From positions 113,668 through 177,667 of the forward strand of contig NZ_JAMBPQ010000014.1 in assembly GCF_024206495.1 (NCBI RefSeq): a stretch of DNA of 64,000 nucleotides, in the 5' to 3' direction. How positions within the stretch are numbered: position 1 is the first letter of the stretch; every line of letters begins with the position of its first letter. The notes under the pieces are model-generated. The model was not told the DNA's origin. It ran no database searches and saw nothing but the letters and a program-made list of their open reading frames with translations. Shown one piece after another: positions 26,859-36,355 of the stretch. The DNA comes from Paraburkholderia sp. CNPSo 3272. GTDB taxonomy: Bacteria; Pseudomonadota; Gammaproteobacteria; Burkholderiales; Burkholderiaceae. A program made the position numbers and the translations under genes.

Positions 26859-27086
26859 TCAGCTGCCGAAGTAGATATTGCAGAACGACACGGGACCGAC
26901 GCATTCGTCCTTCTTCGGGGCCTGCTGTTCCGGCGCGGCGCGGCCCGCCGACTGCGCCACCGATTGTGCGCCGTTGTTCGACGCGGCCTGGGCGCTCGCG
27001 GCGGCGGCCTGAGGCTGGTTGCCCTGAGCGTGAGCGACGGCGGCGCAGAGGGACAGTGAGAGAACGAGGTATTTCAGGGATTTCAT
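26859..27086 (-). CDS. Small secreted protein, Ala/Gln-rich
   Basis: 75 residues. A clear signal peptide (MKSLKYLVLSLSLCAAVAHAQ) is followed by a low-complexity Ala/Gln/Ser stretch and a short C-terminal segment with two cysteines (KKDECVGPVSFCNIYFGS) that may form a disulfide in the periplasm. No family recognised. Start at 27086 was chosen over 27122 because it begins the signal peptide. A possible leader and promoter lie in 27087-27221. Confidence 0.65.
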   Translation of the reverse strand: MKSLKYLVLSLSLCAAVAHAQGNQPQAAAASAQAASNNGAQSVAQSAGRAAPEQQAPKKDECVGPVSFCNIYFGS

Positions 27087-27221
27087 GACTGGACTCCAGA
27101 CAAGCAGCAAAACGTGCTGCAACGGGAAAAACTATAAGACGTCGCGGCGTCCTAATTAAGTGAGCACTACGGAAAGGATTCTTTCGCATGCGTCGCACAT
27201 GTCGCATGTGGCGCAATGGCG

Positions 27222-29399
27222 TCAGCACCGGTTGCCGTCCTGACGGTGAAACGGCGCGTCCGGGTCGAGCAGCGCACTGCGCATCAGGTAGAGGTCGGCC
27301 GAAAGCTGCTGTAGCGCGGCCTGACGCGGCCCTTGCGCGGCCGTTTCCAACTCGCCTGCCACCTCGTCCAGTGCGCGGCCCGCTGCGCGCACGGCCAGCG
27401 CGGTGCGTCGTGCATCGGGGCGTTCGAAGACGTCCGCGGCCCGCCGGCCGGCCTGTTCGACCCAAAGCAACCAGCGGGGCCGCTCCGATGGGCGCAGGGG
27501 GACCAGCGTTACGAGGTCCCTGCGCAGATCCAGCAACGCCTGCCCCACTTCGAGCGTGGCTAGAAGCCAGTGCCGGGCTTCGTCGTAGCGCCGCGTGCCC
27601 GGTGTCAGGAGCAAGCGCAACTGAGACGAGAGATCGTGAGTGCGCGAACGAAAACGCGCATCTGCCCCCTCCAGCCGGGTTTTCCATGCGAACGCCACTT
27701 CGCGGCGCAGATCGCGCTGGATGCGGCTCACGACCCACGGCGCCTGAAACGGAAACACGATCATCACCACGATCACGCCGACGAAGAGCGCGGCGACAGC
27801 GGCGAGCCCGTTGTTGAGCAGTGCGTCCGGCGCGTAGCCCATCAGGTTGTCCGGGCCGGCGAAGACCAGGAAGAACACGCCCAGCCCGATGCCGTAACCC
27901 GACGTGGCCGGCCGGCTCGCGAGGAATGCGCTGCCTGCGACGATCGGCAGGAGCGCCACGCAGAGCAGTGGAAAACCATCGATGGCGGGGTAGACAAAAC
28001 AGACATAGAGGTAGCCAAGCGCCACGGCCGCCGCGGCGCCCAACGTAATCTGCAATGCAAGCTTTGCGGGGCGCGGAGCGGCCGAAGTCAGACCCGCGAC
28101 GATCGCAGCCGCGATCACAGCGAATCCGCCGCTCGGCCATGCCGTGAACAGCCAGAACGCACCAGCGGCGCCCACGGTCAGCGCGTTGCGCACGAAAGTG
28201 AGCGCGACCACGTAGGAGCTGGTCCGCACAGACGTGGCGGCAGCGCGCGGCGAGGGCCCCGGGCCCGCGCCCGTGGCGCCCGCATCGAGGTAGTCGAGCA
28301 GATTGCGCAGAAGCCGGCGCAGCGCTTCGCGCGCGGTCCGCGCCTCCACGGCCGAAGAGCTCGGCCCACGACCAGCTGCCGCCGCCACTTCCTGCGCAAC
28401 GGGGGCGAGCGAGGCGGCAAGACGCGCCAACGCCGTTACGGACTGCGGATCGGGTGCGTCGTCGGAAAAACCATCACGCAACCGGTCGATCAGATCCGCC
28501 GCCTGCAGCAGCGACGGCCGCACCCCCTCTATCAGCGCAGCCGCGCCCGTGCTCTCGAGTCGTTCGATCTGCTGCTGCAGCATGTGCAGCCGTGAACAGA
28601 TCGCTGCATATTCGCTGTCGACCGTGGCGAGCCGCTGGCTGCGCAAGCGCAGGTTCGGGTCTTCGTATGAGGCGAACGTCCGCGCGGCTTCGAACCCCGC
28701 GATGCTGCCCGCGAGCCGCGCGAAGCGCTGCTGGAACACGGTATCGTCGCAACGGCCCGCAAGCACGTCCGCGCACAGTTCGAGAATCGCACTGCGGCGC
28801 TGGCGCTGGCCGTGCATCAGCGCGGTGCTCGCACGAACCGGGAAGACAAGCGCGCTAATCGCAGCCGAACTGAGAATGCCGATGGTCACTTCCGCCGCGC
28901 GCGTGAGCGACGCGATGAACAATGCATAGGGATGCGTGACCACTGGTATGCCGACGAGCACCGCCGTATATCCGGCGAGAACGAACGCGTACCAGCGAAA
29001 ATGCCGGAAGCGCACGGCGAGCGCCGTGCACGTGGCGGTCCACAGCGTCAGCACCGTCAGATACAGTTCGGGCTGCTGAGGAAACAGCGCACCGAAGACC
29101 ACGGCGGCCGCCGCGCCCGCCGCTGTGCCGAGCACGCGGTAGAAACTCTTGGCGAGCACCATGCCGGTCACAGGCTGCATGAGCACGAACACAGTCACCA
29201 TCGCCACGCGCGGTGCCGGCAGTTCGAGCGCCATCGCCACGCCCAACGCGATGAGCGCCGCACACGTGGTCTTGAAGAGATGCAGCCAGATCAGGCCGTC
29301 GCGGGCGGCGAAATCGGCCATGGCGCGGCGCAGACGCGTCGAAAAGAACTGGTTTGGGGCGCGGGGCGCTGGCGATTCGGAGACCGGTCGGAAAGTCAC
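27222..29399 (-). CDS. FUSC family membrane protein (aromatic acid exporter-like), second copy
   Basis: 725 residues if started at the GTG 29399; an ATG at 29321 (MADFAARDGLIW) is an equally plausible start. Two six-helix blocks (starting LHLFKTTCAALIALGVAMAL and, in the second half, ALTVGAAGAFWLFTAWPSGG) with a soluble middle. The phrase MVTVFVLMQPVTGMVLAKSFYRVLGT is the family hallmark. Relatives such as AaeB export hydroxylated aromatic acids. A LysR gene starts 339 bases away on the opposite strand (29739), the usual exporter-regulator arrangement. Confidence 0.9.
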   Translation of the reverse strand: MTFRPVSESPAPRAPNQFFSTRLRRAMADFAARDGLIWLHLFKTTCAALIALGVAMALELPAPRVAMVTVFVLMQPVTGMVLAKSFYRVLGTAAGAAAAVVFGALFPQQPELYLTVLTLWTATCTALAVRFRHFRWYAFVLAGYTAVLVGIPVVTHPYALFIASLTRAAEVTIGILSSAAISALVFPVRASTALMHGQRQRRSAILELCADVLAGRCDDTVFQQRFARLAGSIAGFEAARTFASYEDPNLRLRSQRLATVDSEYAAICSRLHMLQQQIERLESTGAAALIEGVRPSLLQAADLIDRLRDGFSDDAPDPQSVTALARLAASLAPVAQEVAAAAGRGPSSSAVEARTAREALRRLLRNLLDYLDAGATGAGPGPSPRAAATSVRTSSYVVALTFVRNALTVGAAGAFWLFTAWPSGGFAVIAAAIVAGLTSAAPRPAKLALQITLGAAAAVALGYLYVCFVYPAIDGFPLLCVALLPIVAGSAFLASRPATSGYGIGLGVFFLVFAGPDNLMGYAPDALLNNGLAAVAALFVGVIVVMIVFPFQAPWVVSRIQRDLRREVAFAWKTRLEGADARFRSRTHDLSSQLRLLLTPGTRRYDEARHWLLATLEVGQALLDLRRDLVTLVPLRPSERPRWLLWVEQAGRRAADVFERPDARRTALAVRAAGRALDEVAGELETAAQGPRQAALQQLSADLYLMRSALLDPDAPFHRQDGNRC

Positions 29400-29738
29400 G
29401 ATTGTATTCAGGGGCGTCGCCTGGCGCCGGGCAAGCCGCGCGAATCGACTCTCGATGCGCCCGGTTCGCGTCGGCACAGGGGGATGGAGCCGAACGCACG
29501 CCCCGTCTCTCGCGCGGCGTGCACTGGCAACAGAGAATCGGCCGCCACCGTTGCAGCGCGATTTCGGGGGCCAGGAGCTTTCGTTACAGTTGAAACAACG
29601 GAGGAGCAATGCCTCGGTCGGCGCGCGCGGCCGAACTTCGTTTCATTTGAAACGCGCCGCATGCGGCGCTGAAACGGCCTCGAAACTGCAGCCCTGGAGA
29701 ATCCGCACACTGACAAACTCACGATTGCACACCGTCGC

Positions 29739-30701
29739 ATGAACACCTTCCACAACATGCAGATCCTGGTCCGTGTGCTCGATACGGGCAGTTTCACCTC
29801 CGCCGCGGCGTCGCTCGACGTGAGTCTCGGTACCGCGTCGCGGGCAGTCAGCGAACTAGAGGAGCATCTGCGCACGCGCCTGCTGCACCGATCCACGCGC
29901 CGCATCTCCCCGACGCCCGAAGGACTGGCCTACGCCGAACATTGCCGAAGGATCCTGGCCGACGTGGTGCGGGCCGAAGACGACACCTTACGCGCCGCCG
30001 ACCACCCGAGCGGACTCCTGCGCGTGCACAGCTTCGCGAGCCTCGGACATAGGCACATCATGCCTGCGCTCCAGGCCTACCGGGCACGCTATCCCAATGT
30101 GCAAGTGGAACTGAGCCTCTCGCAGACGCTGGCAAATCTCTTCGACGGCACCTGCGATACATCGGTCGTCGCTTTTTCGCCGCCACCGGACGCCAACCTC
30201 GCGTCGCACCGCCTGGGCTGGTCGCACAGCATACTTTGCGCCTCACCTGACTACCTCGCCGCGCACGGCGTCCCGCAATCGCCGGACGATCTGAGGTTGC
30301 ACGACTGCCTGACGCTTCGTACCACCACTTCGTCCTCGCAACCGTGGCGACTTGAAGGTCCCGACCGGGTGCCCGTTACGCTCGCGGTCGACAGCGTGGT
30401 CAGCATTAATATTGCCGAATCGCTTGCAACGGCTGTGCGCGAGAGTATGGGTATCGCGCCGCTGCCCGCCTACGCCGCACTCGACGAGTTGCGCGACGGC
30501 ACGCTCGTGCGCGTGCTGCCCCAGTACACCATCGATACGCGCGAAGTCTGCCTGCTTTATCCGTCGCGCCGGTTTGTCGATGCGCGCACACGATCGTGGA
30601 TCAATTTCATTTGCCACTGGCTCCCCCCTCGTCTCGAGAAAGACGATTCGGCATTGATCGAACTCGCATCGGACACCGAAGCAACAGGCATCGCGGCCTG
30701 A
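29739..30701 (+). CDS. LysR-type transcriptional regulator, FUSC-linked copy 2
   Basis: 320 residues, normal LysR architecture with helix-turn-helix LDTGSFTSAAASLDVSLGTASRAVSELEEHL. Close paralogue of the regulator at 21746-22747. It is divergent from the FUSC gene at 27222-29399, with an intergenic region of 339 bases that should carry the operator. Confidence 0.93.
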   Translation: MNTFHNMQILVRVLDTGSFTSAAASLDVSLGTASRAVSELEEHLRTRLLHRSTRRISPTPEGLAYAEHCRRILADVVRAEDDTLRAADHPSGLLRVHSFASLGHRHIMPALQAYRARYPNVQVELSLSQTLANLFDGTCDTSVVAFSPPPDANLASHRLGWSHSILCASPDYLAAHGVPQSPDDLRLHDCLTLRTTTSSSQPWRLEGPDRVPVTLAVDSVVSINIAESLATAVRESMGIAPLPAYAALDELRDGTLVRVLPQYTIDTREVCLLYPSRRFVDARTRSWINFICHWLPPRLEKDDSALIELASDTEATGIAA

Positions 30702-30736
30702 ACGGAACCATCGATACAGCCCCAGTCCCTTCCCCC

Positions 30737-31657
30737 TCACGCAAGCAGCAACGAAGCGCCGCCCCGGTGCCGCACGCCCGCGCACTTCGCCGCATCCACG
30801 AAATCGCGCACCACCTTCGAGTGGTCGTCGTAACGGTAAGCGAGCAGTACGCGGGCCGTGGGCTGCGTACCCTTGATCTCATGGTACGTCACGCCTTGGT
30901 GATGGAGATCGCGAATCGAATTCGGCACGATGGTCACGCCGAATCCCGCCGCAACCATGCTCACGGCCGACGCCACCTGCGTGGATTGCTCGCCCAGCTG
31001 CGGACTGAAACCGCAGTGCTGACAGGCGGCGATCACGTCGTCGTACAGCAACGGCGCGATGGCGCGCGGGAACATGATCAGACGCTCCTGCGCAAGCGCA
31101 TCGAGCGGCACGCTGTCCTCGTGCGCCAGCGCGTGCCGCGCAGGCAGAACGATCAGCATGTTCTCGTCGAGTAGGGGCTCGAGCTTCACGAGTTCCGTTG
31201 TCTGCACGGTCTGGCGAATGATGGCGACGTCGATGCGCTTCTCGGCGAGGTCTTCCATCAGCGCCGAAATATTGCTCTCCGACGGCGAAATCGACACCTG
31301 TGGGTGCGTTTGCCGGAAGGACGCCATGACATCCGGGATGACCGGATGAAATACGATCGAGCTGGCCAGGCCAACCCGTATGCACCCGCTCTGCCCTCGC
31401 GCCGCACTCAGTGTGCGGCACTTCGCCTGCTCCACGAGTTCGAGGATACGCACGGCGTCTTCGTAAAGCACGCATCCCGCGTCCGTGAGTTCGACGCCCC
31501 GCGTGAGGCGCCGAAAGAGCGGCGCACCCATTTCCCGTTCCAGCTTGTGAATCTGTTGGCTGATCGGCGGCTGCGCCATGCCGAGACGCTCTGCTGCACG
31601 CGTGAAGTGCCGCTCTTCCGCAACGGCGACGAAGTACTTCAGATGGCGAAACTCCAT
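30737..31657 (-). CDS. alsR: LysR-type regulator of acetoin synthesis (AlsR-like)
   Basis: 306 residues. N-terminus MEFRHLKYFVAVAEERHFTRAAERLGMAQPPISQQI is the typical AlsR/CatR/BenM form. It is divergent from alsD with a 96-base gap; the order alsR, alsD, alsS matches known acetoin loci, where AlsR activates alsSD in response to acetate or low pH. The symbol rests mainly on this context; by sequence alone it could be another member of the CatR branch. Confidence 0.8.
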   Translation of the reverse strand: MEFRHLKYFVAVAEERHFTRAAERLGMAQPPISQQIHKLEREMGAPLFRRLTRGVELTDAGCVLYEDAVRILELVEQAKCRTLSAARGQSGCIRVGLASSIVFHPVIPDVMASFRQTHPQVSISPSESNISALMEDLAEKRIDVAIIRQTVQTTELVKLEPLLDENMLIVLPARHALAHEDSVPLDALAQERLIMFPRAIAPLLYDDVIAACQHCGFSPQLGEQSTQVASAVSMVAAGFGVTIVPNSIRDLHHQGVTYHEIKGTQPTARVLLAYRYDDHSKVVRDFVDAAKCAGVRHRGGASLLLA

Positions 31658-31753
31658 ATCGAACTCATATCAAAAACGACTGTTCGCAATATTAGACGCC
31701 ACAGCGCCTGGGAAACATACTTTCTCCATCGCAACACTCTTTCAGGAAACCGC

Positions 31754-32536
31754 ATGATCAACCCGAATCCATGCTCGTGTGTCAGCGACATCGCACGATC
31801 ATTCACACGTTTTGTGCGCGACGGCCAAACGGAAAGCGAGTTGTACCAGACCTCGCTGATGAGCGCCCTCATCGACGGCGTGTATGACGGCGACATGACG
31901 ATCGAAGAACTGCTCAAGCATGGCGACTTCGGCCTCGGCACTTTCAACGAACTCGACGGCGAACTCGTCGCATTCGACAGCGAGGTGCACCAGTTGCGCG
32001 AAGACGGCAGCGCCCGCGCGGTCAGCCCCGATCAGAAAACCCCGTTCGCCGTCGTAACCCACTTCCGTCCGACGATGTTCGGCTCGCTGAACGAGCCGCG
32101 CACGAAGCACGAGGTTCAGGCCGTCATCGATGAGCTGATCGGCTCGCCCAACGTCTTTTGCGCGTTCCGCATCGACGGTCAGTTTTCGCGTGTCGAGACG
32201 CGCACGGTGCCGCGCCAGACCCTGCCGTACCGTCCGATGCTCCAGGCGATCGAGCGTCAGCCCATCTTTGCGTTCGAGGAAACCTCCGGCACGCTCGTCG
32301 GCTTCCGCTGCCCCGAATACGTCCAGGGCATCAACGTTGCCGGCTTTCACGTTCATTTCATCACCGACGACCGCAAAGGCGGCGGCCACGTGCTGGACTA
32401 CCGCCTGATCGAAGGCAAGGTCGAGGTGGCGCGCATCTCGAGATTGCGCATCGATTTGCCCAGGACGGACCACTTCGAGCGCGCCACGCTGCACTCCGAG
32501 GACATGGCAAGCGCCATCGAAGCAGCGGAAGGCTAA
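31754..32536 (+). CDS. alsD: Alpha-acetolactate decarboxylase
   Basis: 260 residues, normal length. Converts acetolactate to acetoin in a zinc-dependent decarboxylation. The metal site His199, His201 (GFHVHFI) and His212 (GGGHVLD) is intact, and the N-terminal TSLMSALIDGVYDGDMTIEELLKHGDFGLGTF and QLREDG segments match the family. ATG at 31754 follows a TCAGGAAACCGC leader. alsS follows after 59 bases. Confidence 0.95.
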   Translation: MINPNPCSCVSDIARSFTRFVRDGQTESELYQTSLMSALIDGVYDGDMTIEELLKHGDFGLGTFNELDGELVAFDSEVHQLREDGSARAVSPDQKTPFAVVTHFRPTMFGSLNEPRTKHEVQAVIDELIGSPNVFCAFRIDGQFSRVETRTVPRQTLPYRPMLQAIERQPIFAFEETSGTLVGFRCPEYVQGINVAGFHVHFITDDRKGGGHVLDYRLIEGKVEVARISRLRIDLPRTDHFERATLHSEDMASAIEAAEG

Positions 32537-32595
32537 ACGCCGAACACGAGAATCGCGCATCGGCACCGGTGGCGCGACCCGATTCAACATCTGAT

Positions 32596-34293
32596 ATGGA
32601 TAGCATTATGCTCAGGAAAACTAATCAAGCAAACCAGACATGGACTTGCGGCGCCGACCTCGTCGTCGCCAACCTCGAAGCCCGAGGCGTCCAGCACGTC
32701 TTCGGCATTCCCGGCGCGAAGATCGACCGCGTGTTCGACTCGCTCGTCGACTCGACGATTGAGACCGTCGTAGTCCGCCACGAAGCGAACGCTGCGTTCA
32801 TGGCAGCGGCCGTCGGCCGCCTGACGGGACAGGCGGGCGTCGCGCTCGTCACCTCGGGCCCCGGCTGCTCGAACCTGGCCACGGGCCTCGCCACGGCCAC
32901 CTCCGAAGGCGACGCCATGGTCGCGATCGGCGGCGGCGTGAAGCTCGACGACCGCCTGAAGCAGGTTCATCAGACCATGGACACGGTGGCGATGTTCAAG
33001 CCCATCACGCGCTACGCCGCGGAAGTGGTCACCGGCTCGACGATCTCCGAGGTGATGAGCAACGCGTTCCGCGCCGCAGAGGGGTCCCGCCCGGGCGCTT
33101 CGTTCGTCAGCCTTCCGATGGACATCGTCAATGCGCCGACGCAAGGCGACGTGCTGACCGAATACGTGCCGCCGGCGCTTGGCGCCGCGGCCGCCGAGGC
33201 GCTCAGCGAGGCCGCCGGGCTGATCCGCAACGCACGCAATCCCGTGCTGCTGGTCGGTCTGCTGGCGAGCCGCCCCGAGAACGCCGACGCGATCCGCGAG
33301 TTCGTGACCCGTACCAACATCCCGGTAGTGGGCACGTATCAGTCCGCAGGCACCATCGACGCTGAAAATTTTAGCCGCTTCGCGGGACGCGTCGGCCTCT
33401 GGAACAACCAGCCGGGCGACGTGCTGCTCGAACAGGCCGACGTGATCGTGACTGTCGGGTACAGCCCCGTCGAGTACGATCCGCCACTCTGGAACAAGGA
33501 CGCGAGCCGCCCGCTCATCCATGTGGACGTGCAACCCGCCGACACCGACCGCTATTACCGGCCTGCGGTAGAGCTTATCGGCGACATCGCGAAAACGATG
33601 ACGCAACTCGCCGCGGAAGTCCCGTCGCGCACGACCTCGCCGCAGTTCGAGAGCGTGCTGACGACGCTGGCCGGCGCGCGTCTCGCGCTTGCACAAAAGG
33701 CAGCCACGCTCGGCGGCAGCCCCGTGCACCCGCTTCGCATCGTCAAGGAGTTGCAGGACGTGGTGGGCCCGGACACGACGATGTGCGTCGACATGGGCAG
33801 CTTTCATATCTGGATCGCGCGTTACCTCTATAGCTTCCGTGCGCGCCAGCTTCTCATCTCGAACGGCCAGCAGACGATGGGTGTCGCCCTGCCGTGGGCC
33901 ATTGCCGCGTCACTCGTGCGCCCCGGCCAGAAGGTGATTTCCGTGTCGGGCGACGGCAGCTTCATGCAGTCGAGCATGGAGCTCGAAACGGCGGTGCGCC
34001 TGAAGAGCAACATCGTCCACGTCATCTGGGTCGACAACATGTACAACATGGTCGAGATCCAGGAAGTGAAAAAGTACAAGCGCCGCTCCGGCGTGGAGTT
34101 CGGTCCGATCGACTTCAAGGCCTATGCCGAATCGTTCGGTGCCAAGGGCTTCGCGGTCGAATCCGCCGATTCGCTTCGCGCGACGCTGCGCGCTGCCATG
34201 CAGGTGGAAGGTCCCGCCGTGGTCGCGATTCCCGTGGACTACTCAGACAACCCGAAGCTCATGGAGCCGCTGCGTACGGACTACCTGATCTGA
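32596..34293 (+). CDS. alsS: Catabolic acetolactate synthase
   Basis: 565 residues from ATG 32596 (an internal ATG at 32608 is possible). A thiamine-diphosphate enzyme condensing two pyruvates to acetolactate. Catalytic Glu63 is in RHEANAAFMA; the diphosphate/Mg site GDGSF with WVDNMYNMV is near residues 452-480. GYSPVEYDPPLWN is typical of the FAD-independent AlsS/BudB type rather than the biosynthetic IlvB. Paired with alsD and followed by a hairpin terminator. Confidence 0.95.
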   Translation: MDSIMLRKTNQANQTWTCGADLVVANLEARGVQHVFGIPGAKIDRVFDSLVDSTIETVVVRHEANAAFMAAAVGRLTGQAGVALVTSGPGCSNLATGLATATSEGDAMVAIGGGVKLDDRLKQVHQTMDTVAMFKPITRYAAEVVTGSTISEVMSNAFRAAEGSRPGASFVSLPMDIVNAPTQGDVLTEYVPPALGAAAAEALSEAAGLIRNARNPVLLVGLLASRPENADAIREFVTRTNIPVVGTYQSAGTIDAENFSRFAGRVGLWNNQPGDVLLEQADVIVTVGYSPVEYDPPLWNKDASRPLIHVDVQPADTDRYYRPAVELIGDIAKTMTQLAAEVPSRTTSPQFESVLTTLAGARLALAQKAATLGGSPVHPLRIVKELQDVVGPDTTMCVDMGSFHIWIARYLYSFRARQLLISNGQQTMGVALPWAIAASLVRPGQKVISVSGDGSFMQSSMELETAVRLKSNIVHVIWVDNMYNMVEIQEVKKYKRRSGVEFGPIDFKAYAESFGAKGFAVESADSLRATLRAAMQVEGPAVVAIPVDYSDNPKLMEPLRTDYLI

Positions 34294-34305
34294 GCGCTAA
34301 CGTGA

Positions 34306-34339
34306 CAACGGCCGGCCTGCGAGAGCGCGCCGGCCGTTG
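34306..34339 (+). terminator. Rho-independent-type hairpin after alsS
   Basis: Perfect 11-base stem CAACGGCCGGC/GCCGGCCGTTG with a 12-base loop, 12 bases past the alsS stop. The T-run after it (CTGATTATTC) is weak, so efficiency is uncertain. Confidence 0.7.
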
Positions 34340-34365
34340 CTGATTATTCAAGTTGAAGCAGCGCT

Positions 34366-35001
34366 GTGAGCGCAATGAGAAGCATGAGTACAACATATGC
34401 CGCATCGCCCGCCCCTGCCGCGGTGGCAACGGCGGGTAAAACGCGTGTAGGCGTGGTCTGGCTCGGAAGCATGGGGGCGGCCATTGCCGGGAATCTTGCC
34501 AGCGCGGGATTCGCGACGGTCTTGCTCGACCGTGACCTGCGCAAGGCCGAGCGAGCCGCGCGAGGCGACGCAGTCGCGACGAACGACTGGCAAGACCTCG
34601 CCGACTGCGAATTCGTCATCACGATGCTGCCTGGCGACGGCGCGGTCCTCGACGTCGCCCTCCAGCTCTCGAACGTGCTGCCAACCTACGCGGTCCACGT
34701 GTCGATGAGCACGGTCGGTGGGGAAACGGCGCGTGAACTCGCCGATCTGCATCACGCGCTCGGTCAGCAATATGTGTCGGCGCCGGTGCTTGGCAATCTG
34801 CGGCTCGCGTCTTCGCGCGATCTTCTCGTGCTCGCCGCCGCCGACAGCGAAACGCTGGAGCGCTGCATGCCGCTCCTCGAGTGCCTCGGCCGGCACGTCG
34901 TCGTCATCAGCGAGCACGCCGAAGAAGCAAACCGCATCCAGCTCGTCATCGATCACGCTCCTGAGGTGGCCGGAGTGGAGACCGGGCACGCCATCGTTTG
35001 A
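34366..35001 (+). pseudogene. Truncated beta-hydroxyacid dehydrogenase family oxidoreductase
   Basis: 211 residues keeping the N-terminal Rossmann fold (VGVVWLGSMGAAIAGNLASAG) and the SAPVLGN loop, but the sequence loses homology after about residue 190 and stops before the catalytic Lys helix present in the paralogue at 6124-7065. A Trp replaces the usual small residue in the nucleotide-binding loop (VVWLGSMG). Probably a C-terminally deleted gene; the break lies next to a strong palindrome and an IS6-type fragment. Confidence 0.75.
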
Positions 35002-35036
35002 TGACCTAAGGGGTGTCGCATTGGGCTCGCTCACTT

Positions 35037-35071
35037 GAACGAAGCGTCCAGTGGAACTGGTCGCTTCGTTC
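35037..35071. repeat. Strong 16-base palindrome
   Basis: GAACGAAGCGTCCAGT, a three-base loop, then ACTGGTCGCTTCGTTC: 15 of 16 positions pair. It sits 35 bases after the truncated oxidoreductase. It could be a mobile-element end, an operator or a terminator without T-run. Confidence 0.55.
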
Positions 35072-35389
35072 GGTATCGCGAGACTGGCACCACCGAGCGC
35101 GACAACCCGGACACATGAAATCCTGAATTCGCTCATTACCGCGATGAGTCGACTCCCCGACCCCCAGGAGGTAGTGGGTGACATCGAAATCGGGGTGGCT
35201 TTGCAACAGCCTGCAGGACACACCAAGCTGGGCTTTATCGATCGCCATGCCGGTTCCCTCGCGAAACACGACTTGTTGTGGTTGTGTCGCAGTAACGCGG
35301 GAGCGCCAGAATGCGTGTCTTGTGAAACGGCACTGGTCCCACGAATGAAGAAGGCATCACCAACGCGGCGAACGGCCCTTGCTCCAGCA

Positions 35390-35570
35390 ATAGCGAAGGC
35401 TCTGAAGCGACTGCACCATCCGCTCGATGTTATTCTGAGGTGCGTGCGCTGGTACGTGGCCTACGGGCTGAGCCTGCGAAATCTCGAAGAGGTGATGGCT
35501 GAGCGTGGCATCGATGTTGATCATTGAACCGTGCACAGGTGGGCGATGAAGCTGCTGCCCGTTCTGGAAT
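35390..35570 (+). mobile_element. IS6-family transposase fragment (broken)
   Basis: Translates to LKRLHHPLDVILRCVRWYVAYG, then LSLRNLEEVMAERGIDVDH, an in-frame TGA, and TVHRWAMKLLPVLE. This is the conserved N-terminal part of IS6/IS26-type transposases. The DDE catalytic core is absent. A dead relic. Confidence 0.75.
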
Positions 35571-35664
35571 CGTTCCAGATAACAGTGTTCACGATTCTCG
35601 AGTTCCCTCAGGCGGCCGTATTGCGCCGCCCTTTCCCTTCCCGGGTTGCGTTCGCCTACGCGAA

Positions 35665-35830
35665 CTACAGGCGCACCATTTCAAAATCGCGCTTGCCGAC
35701 ACGGCGCAACGGACAAACCCAGTCTTCCGGCACGTCTTCCCAAGCGTTTCCCGCCGCAATGCCGTCTTCTGGCACGCCCTCGGCTTCGCTGTAGATCCAG
35801 CCGCGCAGACCCACAGCCGCGTGGCCCTGC
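35665..35830 (-). pseudogene. Broken rubredoxin gene
   Basis: Closely matches the rubredoxin gene at 5753-5950 from GWIYxEAEGVPEDGIAA to KRDFEMVRL and stop. A short deletion (under ten bases) removes the first CxxC knuckle and shifts the frame, and the second knuckle reads CPLR instead of CPLC. It cannot bind iron. Its upstream side is fused to the dispersed repeat rather than to the native rubredoxin leader. Confidence 0.8.
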
Positions 35831-35974
35831 GCGCCGCGCACGGTGTGTGACAGATGACCGCAGCGTCAACATCACTATAGATACATTGCTGACCGGCCAG
35901 AACAGCGCCAGCAAAAATCAGCTTTGCACAAAGGCGATAGCGCCACTGGCGACCCGGCGGTACGCTTCGACCAA
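35828..35974 (-). repeat. Long copy of the dispersed intergenic repeat
   Basis: Aligns over about 140 bases with 9723-9866, including GTGCAAAGCTGATTTTTG, GTTCTGGCCGGTCAGCAA and CTATAGTGATGTTGACGCTG on the minus strand. The rest of 35975-36355 holds no gene I can support. Confidence 0.65.
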
Positions 35975-36355
35975 ATCGCATCCATGAAACCCATGACATT
36001 AAGCGCACCGGCAACACCGGCAAGGGCGCTAGCGAGGCCGGCCTCTACGAATGACGAGTGGCGGGTATCGGCCCCATCCGGCGTCGTCGTGAAGAGATTG
36101 ATCATGAAACGGCTTTAAGAGCTTCAGCTGGGCATAGTATCGGAGTCGTTGTCGGTTTGTGGGCAGCGGAGGTTGTACTGCGGGATATGCGCCCCAGCGC
36201 TCACCATGTTGCCAATATGTCGACTGCCAATGGAATGCCCTGCCGGGTAAAGGAGAATTGCGCGACTGGGGCAACGCAATTGGTCGATTGGCTCTGCTTT
36301 TGTTGTTATAAATGCAGTTGAATATCAGCATTCCGATGTTTTTTTAAGAGTATTC

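Noticed and set aside
27570..28595. 341-codon plus-strand frame opposite the second FUSC gene
   Set aside because: Shadow of the membrane protein gene; no motif or ribosome site.
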